From Myxococcaceae bacterium JPH2 (GTDB lineage Bacteria > Myxococcota > Myxococcia > Myxococcales > Myxococcaceae): a stretch of DNA of 64,000 bases. A model generated the notes under the pieces. It searched no databases. It saw only the letters and a program-made list of their open reading frames with translations, and was not told where the DNA came from. Shown one piece after another: positions 45,620-56,004 of this stretch (positions within the stretch are counted from its first letter, which is position 1; each line of letters starts with the position of its first letter). The DNA is taken from positions 558,001 to 622,000 of the forward strand of contig JAEMGR010000001.1 of assembly GCA_016458225.1 (NCBI GenBank), read 5' to 3'. Both the position numbers and the translations under genes were made by a program.

Positions 45620-48496
45620 ATGGCGAATTTCCAGGACACCTTTCTCTCCGGTGGCAACATCGACTTCATCGAGGGGCTCTATGCGCGCTTCCTCGAGGAC
45701 CCCGCGAGCGTGGATCCCAGTTGGCGCGAAGTGTTCGAGCGCAACTCCGGAGCCGGTCGCCCCATCTTCAACACGAAGCTGATCGAGGCGCCGCCTGCCG
45801 CGCCTGCCAAGGCCAATGGCAAGGCGGCCGCCGCACCGGTGAAGGCCGCGGCGCCCGCGCCTGCGCCCGCCGCTCCGGCCGTGGATCAGGACACGATTGG
45901 CCTGCAGGCCAAGGTGGATCAGGCCATCACCGCGTTCCGCCTGCGCGGCCACCTGCGCGCCACGTTGGATCCGCTCGAGCGCCCGCGACCGGCGCTGGAG
46001 CACGTGGCGGACATGGGCATGGTGGACGAGAAGCACTTCACCGCGCGCGAGCTGACCCAGAGCGTGGAGGGCAACGGCGTGTTCGCCGAGCCCCGCGTGC
46101 AGCTGAGCCACCTGCTCACGCGCCTGCGTGGCACGTACACCGGGCACATCGGCGTCGAGTTCATGCAGATGCTCGACAGCGAGCGTCGCCGCTGGCTGAT
46201 GCAGCGCATGGAGCACAGCGAGAACCGCACCGCGTTCTCCGTCGAAGACCAGCGCCACATCCTCACCAAGCTCTCCTACGCGGAGGGCTTCGAGAACTTC
46301 CTCCACACGAAGTACGTGGGCGCCAAGCGCTTCAGCCTGGATGGCGGCGAGGCCCTCATCCCCATGCTGGACGCCATCAACGAGGTCGGCTCGGCGATGG
46401 GCCTCAAGGAAGTCGTCATCGGCATGGCCCACCGCGGCCGCCTCAACGTGCTGACGAACATCCTGGGCAAGAAGCCGGACCAGATTTTCAGCGAGTTCGA
46501 CGGCCCCAAGGACCCCAAGGCGTACCTGGGCCGCGGCGACGTGAAGTACCACATGGGCTTCTCGTCGGATCACACCACCCGGACCGGGCACCACGTGCAC
46601 TTGTCGCTGGCGTTCAACCCCAGCCACCTGGAATGCGTGAACCCCGTCGTCGAGGGTCGCGTGCGCGCCAAGCAGGACCGCGGCGGGGACACCGAGCGCG
46701 TGGGCGTGATGCCGCTGCTCATCCACGGCGACGCGGCCTTCATCGGGCAGGGCGTCGTCCCGGAGACGCTCAACCTGGCGGGCCTCAAGGGCTACACCAC
46801 GGGCGGCACGCTCCACGTCGTCATCAACAACCAGGTCGGCTTCACCACCGACCCGTCCGACTCGCGCTCCAGCATCTACGCCACCGCCATCGCGCAGATG
46901 CTCGACATCCCCATCTTCCACGTCAACGGCGATGACCCGGAGGCCTGCGTCCACGTGGCGCGGCTGGCCGCGGAGTACCGCCAGACGTTCAAGAGCGACG
47001 TCGTCATCGACCTCATCTGCTACCGGCGCTACGGCCACAACGAGGGCGACGACCCCTCGTTCACCCAGCCGCAGATGTACGACCTCATTCGCAAGCACCC
47101 CACGGTGCGCACGCTCTACGCGCAGCAGCTCGCGCAGCAGGGCCGCGTGTCCGCGGAGGAGTCCGAGGCGCTCAAGCAGCGCTGCCTCCAGGAGTTCGAC
47201 GCGGCGCTCACCCGCGCGCGCCAGGAGAGCCAGTTCAAGGAGCCCAGCGCCCTGGAGGGCCTGTGGAAGGCCTACAAGGGCGGCTCGCTGAAGAACGCCA
47301 CGGCCGTGCCCACCGCGGTGGACAAGGCCACGCTGCGCGACGCGCTCCAGAAGCTGTGCACCCTCCCCGAGGGCTTCCACGTCCACCGCGACGTGGAGCG
47401 CACCGTCATCAAGAAGCGCCTGGGCATGCTGGAGTCCGAGGAGCTGCAGTGGAGCGAGGGCGAGTCGCTCGCCTACGCGACGCTCCTCTCCGAGGGCTAC
47501 CCGGTGCGCCTGTCCGGCCAGGACAGCGAGCGCGGCACCTTCAGCCACCGCCACGCGGTGCTGCACGACGTGCAGACGGGCGAGGAGTACGTGCCCCTGC
47601 GGCAGTTCCCCACCGGCCGCGCCACCTTCCAGGTCTACAACAGCCCGCTGTCCGAGATGGGCGTGCTGGGCTTCGAGTACGGCTACAGCCTGGACGTGCC
47701 GGACGGCCTCACCCTGTGGGAGGCCCAGTTCGGTGACTTCGCCAACGGCGCGCAGATCATCATCGACCAGTTCATCGCCGCGGCCGAGAGCAAGTGGCGC
47801 CGCCTGAGCAACCTCACCCTCCTGCTGCCCCACAGCTACGAGGGTCAGGGCCCGGAGCACTCCAGCGCCCGCCTGGAGCGCTTCCTGGACCTCGCCGCCG
47901 AGGACAACATCCAGGTCTGCTACCCCACCACCCCCGCGCAGATTTTCCACCTCCTGCGCCGCCAGATGGTCCGGCCGCTGCGCAAGCCGCTGGTCATCAT
48001 GTCGCCCAAGAGCATGCTGCGGCGGCCGGAGGCCACCAGCAAGCTGGACGAGCTGGCCACGGGCACCTTCCGCGAGGTCATCGCGGACAAGGGCGACCCG
48101 GCGAAGGTGACGCGCCTGCTGCTCTGCAGCGGCAAGGTGTATTACGACCTGGTGAAGGCTCGGGACGAGCGCAAGGACGAGAGCATCGCCATCGTCCGGG
48201 TGGAGCAGCTCTATCCCTTCCCCTTCGACGAGCTGGCAGGGCTCGTCGCGAAGATGCCGAAGCTCACCGAGCTGTTCTGGGTGCAGGAAGAGCCCCAGAA
48301 CGCGGGCGCGTGGCACTTCGCCCTCCCCCTCCTGCTTGACCTGGTGGCCCCGCGCACGCAGTCCCCGGTGAAGATTGGCTATATCGGGCGCGCGGCGGCA
48401 GCCAGCCCCGCCACGGGCTTCCCCAAGACTCACGAGTACGAGCAGCAGCTCATCATCGAGGAAGCCATCCTCCGAGGAACCAAGAATGGCCGTTGA
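45620..48496 (+). CDS. sucA: 2-oxoglutarate dehydrogenase E1 component
   Basis: 958 residues. The N-terminal helix ([20 protein letters not shown]) is the E2-binding segment of OdhA/SucA. Residues 54-92 form an Ala/Pro/Lys-rich linker. The TPP-binding core is visible in [68 protein letters not shown] and, in the C-terminal half, [20 protein letters not shown]-type residues ([20 protein letters not shown]). It decarboxylates 2-oxoglutarate in the TCA cycle. The stop overlaps the sucB start by 11 bp, so the genes are translationally coupled. No lpd is in the window. Confidence 0.97.
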   Translation: MANFQDTFLSGGNIDFIEGLYARFLEDPASVDPSWREVFERNSGAGRPIFNTKLIEAPPAAPAKANGKAAAAPVKAAAPAPAPAAPAVDQDTIGLQAKVDQAITAFRLRGHLRATLDPLERPRPALEHVADMGMVDEKHFTARELTQSVEGNGVFAEPRVQLSHLLTRLRGTYTGHIGVEFMQMLDSERRRWLMQRMEHSENRTAFSVEDQRHILTKLSYAEGFENFLHTKYVGAKRFSLDGGEALIPMLDAINEVGSAMGLKEVVIGMAHRGRLNVLTNILGKKPDQIFSEFDGPKDPKAYLGRGDVKYHMGFSSDHTTRTGHHVHLSLAFNPSHLECVNPVVEGRVRAKQDRGGDTERVGVMPLLIHGDAAFIGQGVVPETLNLAGLKGYTTGGTLHVVINNQVGFTTDPSDSRSSIYATAIAQMLDIPIFHVNGDDPEACVHVARLAAEYRQTFKSDVVIDLICYRRYGHNEGDDPSFTQPQMYDLIRKHPTVRTLYAQQLAQQGRVSAEESEALKQRCLQEFDAALTRARQESQFKEPSALEGLWKAYKGGSLKNATAVPTAVDKATLRDALQKLCTLPEGFHVHRDVERTVIKKRLGMLESEELQWSEGESLAYATLLSEGYPVRLSGQDSERGTFSHRHAVLHDVQTGEEYVPLRQFPTGRATFQVYNSPLSEMGVLGFEYGYSLDVPDGLTLWEAQFGDFANGAQIIIDQFIAAAESKWRRLSNLTLLLPHSYEGQGPEHSSARLERFLDLAAEDNIQVCYPTTPAQIFHLLRRQMVRPLRKPLVIMSPKSMLRRPEATSKLDELATGTFREVIADKGDPAKVTRLLLCSGKVYYDLVKARDERKDESIAIVRVEQLYPFPFDELAGLVAKMPKLTELFWVQEEPQNAGAWHFALPLLLDLVAPRTQSPVKIGYIGRAAAASPATGFPKTHEYEQQLIIEEAILRGTKNGR

Positions 48497-49706
48497 ACTG
48501 AAAGTGCCCCCCCTCGGCGAGTCCATCACCGAGGCCGTCGTCGGCAAGTGGAACAAGAAGATGGGTGACGCGGTCGCCGCGGACGAGCCGCTCGTCGTCC
48601 TGGAGACGGACAAGGTCACCATCGACGTGCCCGCGCCCGCCGCTGGCACCATCGCCAGCATCGCCTTCAAGGAGGGCGACAAGGTGCGCGTGGGTGACGT
48701 GCTCGGCCTCATCGAGGCCGGCGCCGGCGCCTCCGCCGCGAAGCCCGCCGCCGCTGCCCCGGCTCCGGCCGCCACGCCCGCTCCGGCGGCCGCGGAGTCC
48801 GCCGCTCAGGGCCCGGACGCGCGCATCACCCCCACGGCCAAGAAGATGGCCGAGGAGAACAAGCTGGACGTCGCCCAGCTGAAGGGCACCGGCTCCGGCG
48901 GCCGCATCACGAAGGAGGATGTGCTGGGGCAGCTCAACCGCCCGGCCACGCCCGCCGCCCCGGCTCCCGTGGCCCCGGCCGCGCCGTCCGGCCCGCGCCC
49001 CAACGCCGCCCGCGAGGAGCGCGTGCGCATGACGCCGCTGCGCAAGCGCGTGGCCGAGCGCCTCATCCAGGCCCAGTCCACCGCCGCCATGCTCACCACC
49101 TTCAACGAGGTGGACATGGGCGAGGTGATGGCCCTGCGCAAGAAGTACAACGAGAAGTTCCAGGCCAAGCACGGCGTGAAGCTCGGCTTCATGAGCTTCT
49201 TCATCCGCGCGGCCGTGGACGCCCTCAAGGCCTTCCCGCAAATCAACGCGGAGATCGACGGCGAGGACGTCATCTTCAAGCACTACTACGACATCGGCGT
49301 GGCCGTCAGCGGCAGCCGCGGTCTGGTGGTGCCGGTGGTGCGTGACGCGGACAAGGTGGGCCTGGCGGACCTGGAGAAGACCGTCGGTGACTACGGCGCC
49401 CGCGCCCGCAACGACAAGCTGACCCTGCCGGACCTGCAGGGTGGCACGTTCACCATCACCAACGGCGGCACCTTCGGCTCCATGCTGTCCACGCCCATCC
49501 TCAACCCGCCGCAGACGGGCATCCTGGGCATGCACAACATCGTCGAGCGCCCCGTGGCCCGCGACGGCCAGGTCGTCATCCGGCCCATCATGTTCGTCGC
49601 CCTCACCTACGACCACCGGCTGGTGGACGGCCGCGAGGCCGTGCAGTTCCTCGTCCGGGTGAAGGAGTGCATCGAGAACCCGGAGCGGCTGCTCCTCGAC
49701 ATCTGA
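48486..49706 (+). CDS. sucB: 2-oxoglutarate dehydrogenase E2 (dihydrolipoamide succinyltransferase)
   Basis: 406 residues from ATG at 48486, with GAGGAA about 7 nt upstream; starts inside the sucA stop region. The lipoyl domain has Lys in [16 protein letters not shown]. An Ala/Pro linker follows (residues 80-115), then the E3-binding domain ([20 protein letters not shown]-like, with [14 protein letters not shown]), a second linker, and the catalytic domain with [12 protein letters not shown] (HxxxDG). It transfers succinyl groups to CoA in the 2-oxoglutarate dehydrogenase complex. A hairpin follows. Confidence 0.97.
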   Translation: MAVELKVPPLGESITEAVVGKWNKKMGDAVAADEPLVVLETDKVTIDVPAPAAGTIASIAFKEGDKVRVGDVLGLIEAGAGASAAKPAAAAPAPAATPAPAAAESAAQGPDARITPTAKKMAEENKLDVAQLKGTGSGGRITKEDVLGQLNRPATPAAPAPVAPAAPSGPRPNAAREERVRMTPLRKRVAERLIQAQSTAAMLTTFNEVDMGEVMALRKKYNEKFQAKHGVKLGFMSFFIRAAVDALKAFPQINAEIDGEDVIFKHYYDIGVAVSGSRGLVVPVVRDADKVGLADLEKTVGDYGARARNDKLTLPDLQGGTFTITNGGTFGSMLSTPILNPPQTGILGMHNIVERPVARDGQVVIRPIMFVALTYDHRLVDGREAVQFLVRVKECIENPERLLLDI

Positions 49707-49753
49707 CGCGGCGCGGCTTTCAACCGCCGCAATCACGTCAACTCCCGTAATCC

Positions 49754-49785
49754 AAGGGGCCGGCTGGACTTCCAGTCGGCCCTTT
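49754..49785 (+). terminator. Hairpin after sucB
   Basis: AAGGGGCCGGCTGG (49754-49767) and CCAGTCGGCCCTTT (49772-49785) make a 14-bp stem with two G-U pairs and a 4-nt loop, 47 bp after the sucB stop. It lies in the 169-bp gap before the cold shock gene, whose leader begins somewhere after it. Confidence 0.7.
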
Positions 49786-49875
49786 CACTACAAATAGGAT
49801 GCCTCCCCGGTCGTCGGGGGGGCAGGAAGAACGGGCGGCCTCTCCACACCGCCCCGCAGACCGCAAGGAAGCAAC

Positions 49876-50079
49876 ATGGCAACCGGTACCGTGAAGTGGT
49901 TCAACGACGCGAAGGGCTTCGGCTTCATCACCCAGGATGGCGGCGGCGAGGACGTGTTCTGCCACCACACCGCCATCAACATGGACGGGTTCCGCACCCT
50001 GGCCGAGGGTCAGAAGGTGGAGTTCGACGTGGCCCGCGGCCCCAAGGGCCTGCAGGCGCAGAACGTCCGCGCTGCCTGA
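49876..50079 (+). CDS. Cold shock protein (CspA family)
   Basis: 67 residues, a full-length CSD. RNP1 is [11 protein letters not shown]2 is DVFCHHTAI, where the usual VFVHFSAI is altered (Cys and His in place of Val and Phe), a form I associate with myxobacterial Csp proteins. Ribosome site AAGGA 7 nt upstream. It binds single-stranded RNA or DNA and probably acts as an RNA chaperone. The gene stands alone, flanked by hairpin terminators. Confidence 0.95.
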   Translation: MATGTVKWFNDAKGFGFITQDGGGEDVFCHHTAINMDGFRTLAEGQKVEFDVARGPKGLQAQNVRAA

Positions 50080-50123
50080 AGTCGTCGCGTTTCAGGCCAC
50101 TCCTCACGGACTGGCCACATGAT

Positions 50124-50166
50124 GAGGCCCGGTACTCCCTTGAAGGAGGCCGGGCCTCTGGCTTTT
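50124..50166 (+). terminator. Terminator after the cold shock gene
   Basis: GAGGCCCGG (50124-50132) and CCGGGCCTC (50150-50158) form a perfect 9-bp stem; the loop contains a second small stem (CTCC/GGAG). It is followed by TGGCTTTT, so it has a short T-tract. It lies 45 bp after the csp stop and 33 bp before the stop of the convergent peptidase gene. Confidence 0.75.
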
Positions 50167-50198
50167 CAGCGATGGGTTCCGCGCGTCACGTCAGCGCG

Positions 50199-52415
50199 TC
50201 ACTTCAGGTACCGCTTGAAGTGGGACATCACCGCCTCTTGCTTGCGCTGGGTAATCAGCGGGTCCGGCACCATGTGCGTCAGGCCGCTGAGCGGCAGCAG
50301 CTCGTGCGGCTTGCCCGCGCGGAACAGCGCGTCGCTCAGCTTCAGCGAGTGGAAGAAGTAGACGTTGTCATCGGCGGTGCCGTGCATGAGCAAGAGCGCG
50401 CCAATGGGCTTGTCCTGCTTCACGTATGACAAGAGCGAGCTCTTCTCGTACGCCTCGGGGTGCTCCGAGGGCACGCCGAGGAAGCGCTCGGTGTAGTGCG
50501 TGTCGTAGTCCAGCCAGTCCACCACCGGGGCGCCGGCCACCGCGGCCTTGAAGACGTCCGGGCGCTTGAGGACGGCGAGCGCGGACATGTAGCCGCCGAA
50601 GCTCCACCCCTCGATGCCCACGCGGTTCATGTCCACTTCCGGCATCTCGGCGGCGAGCGCCTGGAGCGCGGCCACCTGGTCCTCCAGCGTGACGCCGGCG
50701 AAGTCGTACTTCACCGAGCGCTCCCACTCCGCGGTGCGCAGCGGCGTGCCCCGTCCGTCGAACTTCACGACGAGGTAGCCCTGGTCCGCCATCCACTGGT
50801 TGAGGAGGTTGGCGGCCATGGACTGGGCGACGGTGGTCGTCGTGGGGCCGGCGTACACCTCCACGATGACGGGCAGCTTCTGGCCGGGCTTGAAGTCACG
50901 CGGCTTGATGATGGCCGCCCAGAACTTGCGCGGGCCCACCTGGCGGATCTCCATGTTGGGGGAGAAGGGCGGCTCGTCCGCCACCTCGGGCAGCTCGCCC
51001 ACGCGGGTGCCGTCCGGGCGCAGCACGTACGTGCGCGGCATGCTCTTGGGGCCCTGCGTGCCCAGCACCACGAGCCCGCCCTGCTTGGACACCGCGCCGC
51101 CTTCCATCGCCGGGCCGGTGACGCCGGACGCCACCTTCTGCGGGGCGCCGCCGTCCTTCACGCGCCACAGGTAGCTCTCTGTGGGGTTGGAGCCGCCGGT
51201 GAAGAACAGCGTGTGGTCCGCCTGCACGAAGCGGCTGAGGGTGCGGAAGCCCGCGTCGGGCTTGACCAGCGAGCGCACGAGCGAGCCGTCCGCCTTGCGC
51301 TGCTCCACCTCGGGGCCGCCGTTGCGCTCGGTGTACCAGAGGAAGCCGCTGCCATCCTCGAGCCACAGCGGGAAGTCCTGGTCCAGGTTGAGCCACGCCG
51401 CGTCCTTCTCCGTGAGCAGCGGCTGCGTCTTGCCCGTGCGCACATCGACGGAGAGGACCTGCTCCTCCATCTGCACGCGGTCCTGCACGACGAGCGTCAG
51501 CGGCCCGCCCTTGTCCCACTTCACGGTGGCCAGGTACGGGTACTTCGCCGCGTCCCACTGCGCCCACACCGTCTTGCCGCCCGCGGCGGGGACGATGCCC
51601 AGGCGCACCTTGGCGTTGGGCTTGCCCGGGCGTGGATAGGCGAACACCTCGCCGCCTCGCTCGGGGTGCATCACGTCGACGATGGTGAGCTTCTCCACGT
51701 CGCTCGTGTCGGACTCAGTGTAGGCGAGCGACTTGCCATCCGGGCTCCACCAGTAGCCGGAGAAGCGGCTCATCTCCTCCTGCGCGACGAACTCGGCCAG
51801 GCCGTGCGTCTTCTGCTCGGTGCCGCCCGTGGTGACGCGCTTCTCCTGGTTGGTCGCCAGGTCGACGCGGTACAGGTCATGGTCGCGGACGTAGGCCACC
51901 TGCTTGCCGTCCTGCGACAGGCGAGGGTCCAGCACGCCCGGGCCCGTCTTCAGCTCCTGCGACTTGCCCGTGGCGCGATCCACCACGAAGAGGCGACCGG
52001 AGAGCGGCACCAGCAGCCGCGTGCCGTCTTCGGACAGGCTGTAGGTGGTGAAGCCGCGCGCGCTCACGCGCATGCGCTCACGGCGGGCCTTCTCCTCGGG
52101 GGTGAGGGTCTCCTCGGTGCCCTGGAGGATGGAGGCGGGGGTGAGCAGCTCGCGGGTCTGCCCCGAGTCCACGTCGAACGCGTACAGCATCTGCACGTTG
52201 GAGGTGGGCTGCGTGCGAAGGAAGAGGACGGTCTTCTCGTCCGGGGTGATGCGCACGCCCACGGGACGGCCGCTCATGAAGCGACGCGTGTCCGAGTACT
52301 GGCGCAGGAAGGTATCGACCTGGGTCTGCGAGGGAGCCATGGGAGGAGTCTTGTTCTCCTGGGCAACGGAAGGAGCGCTCATGAGGAGGAGCGCGGCAGT
52401 GAGGACCTGTCGCAT
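50199..52415 (-). CDS. S9B dipeptidyl peptidase IV-like, secreted
   Basis: 738 residues from ATG at 52413-52415, starting with a signal peptide (MRQVLTAALLLMSAPSVAQ). An eight-bladed propeller (residues 30-460) carries EFVAQEEMSRFSGYWWSPDG, the double-Glu region that binds the free amino terminus in DPP4. The alpha/beta hydrolase domain (about 470-738) has Ser in GIEGWSFGGYMS, Asp in HGTADDNVYFFHS and His in LSGLTHMVPD. Family enzymes release N-terminal X-Pro or X-Ala dipeptides. Probably periplasmic, fitting the other secreted peptidases in the window. It is divergent from the UPF0489 gene across 118 bp. Confidence 0.94.
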   Translation of the reverse strand: MRQVLTAALLLMSAPSVAQENKTPPMAPSQTQVDTFLRQYSDTRRFMSGRPVGVRITPDEKTVLFLRTQPTSNVQMLYAFDVDSGQTRELLTPASILQGTEETLTPEEKARRERMRVSARGFTTYSLSEDGTRLLVPLSGRLFVVDRATGKSQELKTGPGVLDPRLSQDGKQVAYVRDHDLYRVDLATNQEKRVTTGGTEQKTHGLAEFVAQEEMSRFSGYWWSPDGKSLAYTESDTSDVEKLTIVDVMHPERGGEVFAYPRPGKPNAKVRLGIVPAAGGKTVWAQWDAAKYPYLATVKWDKGGPLTLVVQDRVQMEEQVLSVDVRTGKTQPLLTEKDAAWLNLDQDFPLWLEDGSGFLWYTERNGGPEVEQRKADGSLVRSLVKPDAGFRTLSRFVQADHTLFFTGGSNPTESYLWRVKDGGAPQKVASGVTGPAMEGGAVSKQGGLVVLGTQGPKSMPRTYVLRPDGTRVGELPEVADEPPFSPNMEIRQVGPRKFWAAIIKPRDFKPGQKLPVIVEVYAGPTTTTVAQSMAANLLNQWMADQGYLVVKFDGRGTPLRTAEWERSVKYDFAGVTLEDQVAALQALAAEMPEVDMNRVGIEGWSFGGYMSALAVLKRPDVFKAAVAGAPVVDWLDYDTHYTERFLGVPSEHPEAYEKSSLLSYVKQDKPIGALLLMHGTADDNVYFFHSLKLSDALFRAGKPHELLPLSGLTHMVPDPLITQRKQEAVMSHFKRYLK

Positions 52416-52533
52416 GCGTGCTTGAACACCCGCGGGGGAGCGGGTCTCCTTTCGCGTGAAGGCGGGGCCGAGCCTACACTCCGCCGGCCGCGCGGGCCGG
52501 GTAACCCAAGGCCCACGAGAGGATTCCCTGGAC

Positions 52534-53310
52534 ATGCGCCCCGACGACGACGCCACGCAGCATCTGCGACTGGCCGGAGTCATCCGCCTCTCTCTGGGCG
52601 GAGGCCGAGGCCCCTCGGATGCCTACGTCTTCGACCCCCATCGGCTCGCCCTCCCCTCGTGGGTCTGCGCGCTCGGAGCGGCTGGGCCGCCAGCACTGTT
52701 GGTGACGCTCGACCGTCACTTGGACACCGTCGTGCCTGCTCGGCCCTCGGACGTACCGGACATCTCGGCGGGGCTGCGCGCCTTGGATGAACACGCGCGC
52801 TGGTCCCTGGATGTCCGCAACTACGACCACATCCTCGCCGCCATGGAGGCCGGAGTGGTGGGAGACGCGCTGCTCATCGCCCGCTCGCGACCGCGCGGCG
52901 CCTTCACCGAGGACACCTACGTGGACACGCGCGGGCGCACCCACCGGCTGGTCATCGCGCCCACGGTGGACCGCGCGGCGGAGGCATATAGAGCCCCCGC
53001 CCCCGGCGAGGCCGTGCGCACCGTGCTCGAGGATGCCGAGCGGGTGCTGCTCGACGTGGACCTGGACTGCTTCACCACCTTGAGCGACGCGGACCCCACC
53101 ACGGTGATTCCCTGGCCCCGTGCGCTCATCCGCGAGTTCCTCCTGCCCTCGGACTCCGAGCCCTTCTGGGACGCGGTGCTGAGCAAGGCCGTGGCCCTGA
53201 CGCTGGCGCGCGAGCCGTATCACTGCGGCGGACTGCTCGCCTCGGGAGCGCTGTTCCGCGACATAGCCGAGGTGCTGTTTCGAGAGCTGCTGCGCGTGGA
53301 GCCGCCGTAG
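52534..53310 (+). CDS. UPF0489 domain protein (arginase/deacetylase-fold-like, unknown function)
   Basis: 258 residues from ATG at 52534, preceded by AGAGGA. The UPF0489 family (also in human C5orf22) shows LLVTLDRHLDTVVPAR near the N-terminus and RVLLDVDLDCFTTLSDAD in the middle, acidic metal-like motifs similar in layout to the arginase/deacetylase fold. WSLDVRNYDHILAAMEAGVV is another family block. No enzymatic activity is known. It converges with recX, 14 bp apart. Confidence 0.75.
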   Translation: MRPDDDATQHLRLAGVIRLSLGGGRGPSDAYVFDPHRLALPSWVCALGAAGPPALLVTLDRHLDTVVPARPSDVPDISAGLRALDEHARWSLDVRNYDHILAAMEAGVVGDALLIARSRPRGAFTEDTYVDTRGRTHRLVIAPTVDRAAEAYRAPAPGEAVRTVLEDAERVLLDVDLDCFTTLSDADPTTVIPWPRALIREFLLPSDSEPFWDAVLSKAVALTLAREPYHCGGLLASGALFRDIAEVLFRELLRVEPP

Positions 53311-53324
53311 GGCTCCGACGCCAC

Positions 53325-53891
53325 TCACTCCACCGGCCCATCCACGAGCTTCTTCGCGGTCGCGAAGGAGAACCCCGCGCGAGCCAGAGCGGCGAGGTCG
53401 CGACGCCGGTTCTCCTCGCGGGTGCTCAAGTCCCTGCGGAAGGGCCCCAGCCGCTTCTTGCGGGCCCAGATGCGCGCGGCGGCCTCCTCGGACACGTCCT
53501 CCGTGGCGAGCGCCAGCTTCTGCGCGACGACCTCGGGCGCGATGCCCTTCATCCGAAGCTTTTGCGTGATGACCCGCGCGCTGCGTCCCGAGGCGCGCAG
53601 CGCGTGCGCCTTCATCTCGGCGTAAGCGGGGTCATTCACGAGCCCGTTTCGGACGAGCTTCTCGGTGAGCGCGCGCACCCAGCCCAGCGCCTCGGCGCGG
53701 TCGCCTCCGTGGCAGCGCAGCGAGCGGTCGACGCGTCGCTCCAGCACGCGCTGGAGTTGGCTCACCGTCGCCGCGTAGCGCTTGAGGTAATGCAGCGCCG
53801 CGTTCTCCAGGTAGCGCGGGGAGACCTTCCGGGGCTGCTTCGGTTTCTTGGGGCCGCCCCGGCCCGCGTCACCCTTCAGCTCGTCTTCCAT
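53325..53891 (-). CDS. recX: RecX-family regulatory protein
   Basis: 188 residues. The RecX pattern of three-helix repeats is visible: PRYLENAALHYLKRYAATVS, VRALTEKLVRNGLVNDPAYA and MKAHALRASGRSARVITQKL, then MKGIAPEVVAQKLALATEDV and a C-terminal repeat (AARIWARKKRLGPFRRDLST). RecX binds RecA filaments and blocks strand exchange. The N-terminal 25 residues are a Lys/Pro-rich tail. recA is not in the window. It is followed upstream by the BamA-like gene's stop, 68 bp away on the same strand. Confidence 0.88.
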   Translation of the reverse strand: MEDELKGDAGRGGPKKPKQPRKVSPRYLENAALHYLKRYAATVSQLQRVLERRVDRSLRCHGGDRAEALGWVRALTEKLVRNGLVNDPAYAEMKAHALRASGRSARVITQKLRMKGIAPEVVAQKLALATEDVSEEAAARIWARKKRLGPFRRDLSTREENRRRDLAALARAGFSFATAKKLVDGPVE

Positions 53892-53959
53892 GCGGCGGCG
53901 TGTCTACCACCCGGGTCTGACGCCGCGCACGCACCCACGACGTTCGCAGGGCAGGCGGC

Positions 53960-55960
53960 CTAGGGAGCGTCCAGGAACGAGGGCCGGTAGTCCGTCACCT
54001 GCCCCGCGCTGAAGGAGAACCGGCCGCTCACGGGAGGACGGTCCCCATTGAGCACGTAGCCGAAGTCGATGCGGAACGGGTTCACGTTGAACTGCGGGAA
54101 GAGCAGCCGCAGGCCCACGCCCACGGAGGTCACCATCGACGGCCTGCGATTGAACGCGCTGCCCGAGTCGAGGAAGAGCACGCCCCCCAGGTGCACCGTC
54201 TTGATGACGAGCGGAGGTGAGCGGTACTCCAGGTTGAACAGCAGGAGCCGCTTGCCCGAGTACGCATCCACGAGCGCCCCGCGCAGGCCATTGCCACCGC
54301 CCAACAGGCTGATGCGGTCGGACAGGTCGTCGATGTTCACGTCCAGCACACCACGCCCCACGATGCGTCCACCCAGGAACTGCGGCGAGGCCTGCACGAG
54401 TTCGGTGGCCCAGCGCCGGTCCGTCCACCCCGCGTTCTCGCCGAGCTGCCGGCGAATGGAGGCGGCGGCGGACACGGAGGTGAGCGCGTCTCCCGCCCAG
54501 CGCACGCGGTAGCGCGCGGTCACCGCCCCTTGCGCGTAGTGCGCCGCGGACGAGAGCACCGGCGGCGCATATCGCAGCGACGCGCCAATCGAGTGGCCGA
54601 GCTGCACGTCCTCCGACAGCGCATACGAATCCAGGTCGTGGAACACCTCGTAGCGCGCCTCGTAGGCACTGAGGGACAGGCCCGCGTAGGCCGCGTCCTC
54701 GGCGCGCGGGAGGTAGTTGCTGCGAAACCACGCCTCCTGCGCCTCGGTGAGCATGGAGGAGACGGGCGCGGCGTAGGCATCGTGATAGGCGCCCGCGCCC
54801 ATGCCCACGTTCCACTTGTAGCGCTGACCGAACGAGCGCGTGTACGTGACGCCGCCCGCCACCTCGCGCGCGTTGTAGACGTAGGGAACGGCGGGCCCGT
54901 CCGGGAACGGGAGCTGCCAGATCTCCGCCCCGCGATACTGACGCGCGGTCTCCACGTTCCACGCCACGGAGGAGCTCACGCTCCACGGCGTGGCCAGCGA
55001 GTACAGCGGCCGGCTCACGGAGATGCTGCCGCGCGAGCCCTCGGGCTTGCCACTGTCGCGACCGAGCAACACCGCCGCGGACTCACTGAGGGCCCAGCGA
55101 CTGCCGAGCACGCGCCGATCGGTGTAGCTCTGCCCCAGGCTGAGGGTGTCGAGGCGGAGCACGAAGTCCACCGCCACCTTCTTGCCGCGGCCGAGGAAGT
55201 TCTGCTCCGTGCCTTGGAGCCGCAGGTACTGGAGCAGCGAGCCCACCGCGGAGAAGTCGCTGTTGAGCCGCAGGGACCACAGGTCCTTGGTGATGAGCAG
55301 CAGCACGACCGTCCCGGGCTGGCTGCCCTTCACCGTCACCGCGCGCACCGCGGAGAAGAGGCCCAGCTTGCGCAGGTTGCGCACGGACTCCTCCACGAGC
55401 GCCGCCGAGTACCGCTGGCCCGGCGTCAGCAACACCTCGCGACGGACCACGTCGTCGCGCGTGCGCGCATGGAAGATGTTGAGGAAGTTCGGGTACGGGT
55501 CGCTCTGGGCCACCACGTCCTCGGCGGCGACGCGAACGTCTTCCAGCACCTTGCCCTCGGGCTCGGGCTCCACCACATCGCCGCCTCGCGCGAGGCCCCA
55601 CGCGATGAGGGTCTGCTCGTAGTCCGCGCCCACGCTCGCATCGGGCGACGCGCCACTCGTGCCCGAGCCAGAAGCGGCACTTGCCTGCGCATCGTTCGGA
55701 TCCGACGGCGTGGATCCGTTGCTCGCTCCCGCGTCAATACCAGCCACCACCGAAGCGGCGCGCGTCCCTGCTTCGACACCCGAGGGCATCGGCGCAGCGC
55801 TCACGCCTGAATCGGGCGCTGCCCGCACGGGAGCAGTGCTCCCTCCGCCCATCGGCGGAGACTGCACGAAAGCCGTGCCCGCATCCGCGGACGCGGCATC
55901 AGACCCCGGCGGAACCTGGGCGAGCGGTGCGATGAGCAGGGCGAGCAACAGGAGCGGCAC
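53960..55960 (-). CDS. BamA/TamA-type outer-membrane protein with one POTRA-like domain
   Basis: 666 residues from GTG at 55960 (a GTG or ATG a few codons upstream is possible). A signal peptide (PLLLLALLIAPLAQ) is followed by about 85 residues of Ala/Ser/Gly/Asp-rich low complexity, then one POTRA-like unit (YPNFLNIFHARTRDDVVRRE, VRNLRKLGLFSAVRAVTVKG), and a 16-strand-type barrel to the C-terminus with LLGGGNGLRGALVDAYSGKR, corresponding to the conserved barrel loop of Omp85 proteins. BamA has five POTRA units, so this is a small Omp85-type protein, perhaps a secretion or assembly factor. It lies 44 bp after the stop of the cobalamin-binding-like gene. Confidence 0.82.
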   Translation of the reverse strand: MPLLLLALLIAPLAQVPPGSDAASADAGTAFVQSPPMGGGSTAPVRAAPDSGVSAAPMPSGVEAGTRAASVVAGIDAGASNGSTPSDPNDAQASAASGSGTSGASPDASVGADYEQTLIAWGLARGGDVVEPEPEGKVLEDVRVAAEDVVAQSDPYPNFLNIFHARTRDDVVRREVLLTPGQRYSAALVEESVRNLRKLGLFSAVRAVTVKGSQPGTVVLLLITKDLWSLRLNSDFSAVGSLLQYLRLQGTEQNFLGRGKKVAVDFVLRLDTLSLGQSYTDRRVLGSRWALSESAAVLLGRDSGKPEGSRGSISVSRPLYSLATPWSVSSSVAWNVETARQYRGAEIWQLPFPDGPAVPYVYNAREVAGGVTYTRSFGQRYKWNVGMGAGAYHDAYAAPVSSMLTEAQEAWFRSNYLPRAEDAAYAGLSLSAYEARYEVFHDLDSYALSEDVQLGHSIGASLRYAPPVLSSAAHYAQGAVTARYRVRWAGDALTSVSAAASIRRQLGENAGWTDRRWATELVQASPQFLGGRIVGRGVLDVNIDDLSDRISLLGGGNGLRGALVDAYSGKRLLLFNLEYRSPPLVIKTVHLGGVLFLDSGSAFNRRPSMVTSVGVGLRLLFPQFNVNPFRIDFGYVLNGDRPPVSGRFSFSAGQVTDYRPSFLDAP

Positions 55961-56004
55961 GCGCCCATCCTGTCACGGGCCACGCCCACCGCCAGGGCCC
56001 CACG

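Noticed and set aside
45497-48775. 1092-codon open frame on the minus strand opposite sucA
   Set aside because: sucA is unmistakable on the plus strand; the antisense product has no signal or domain.
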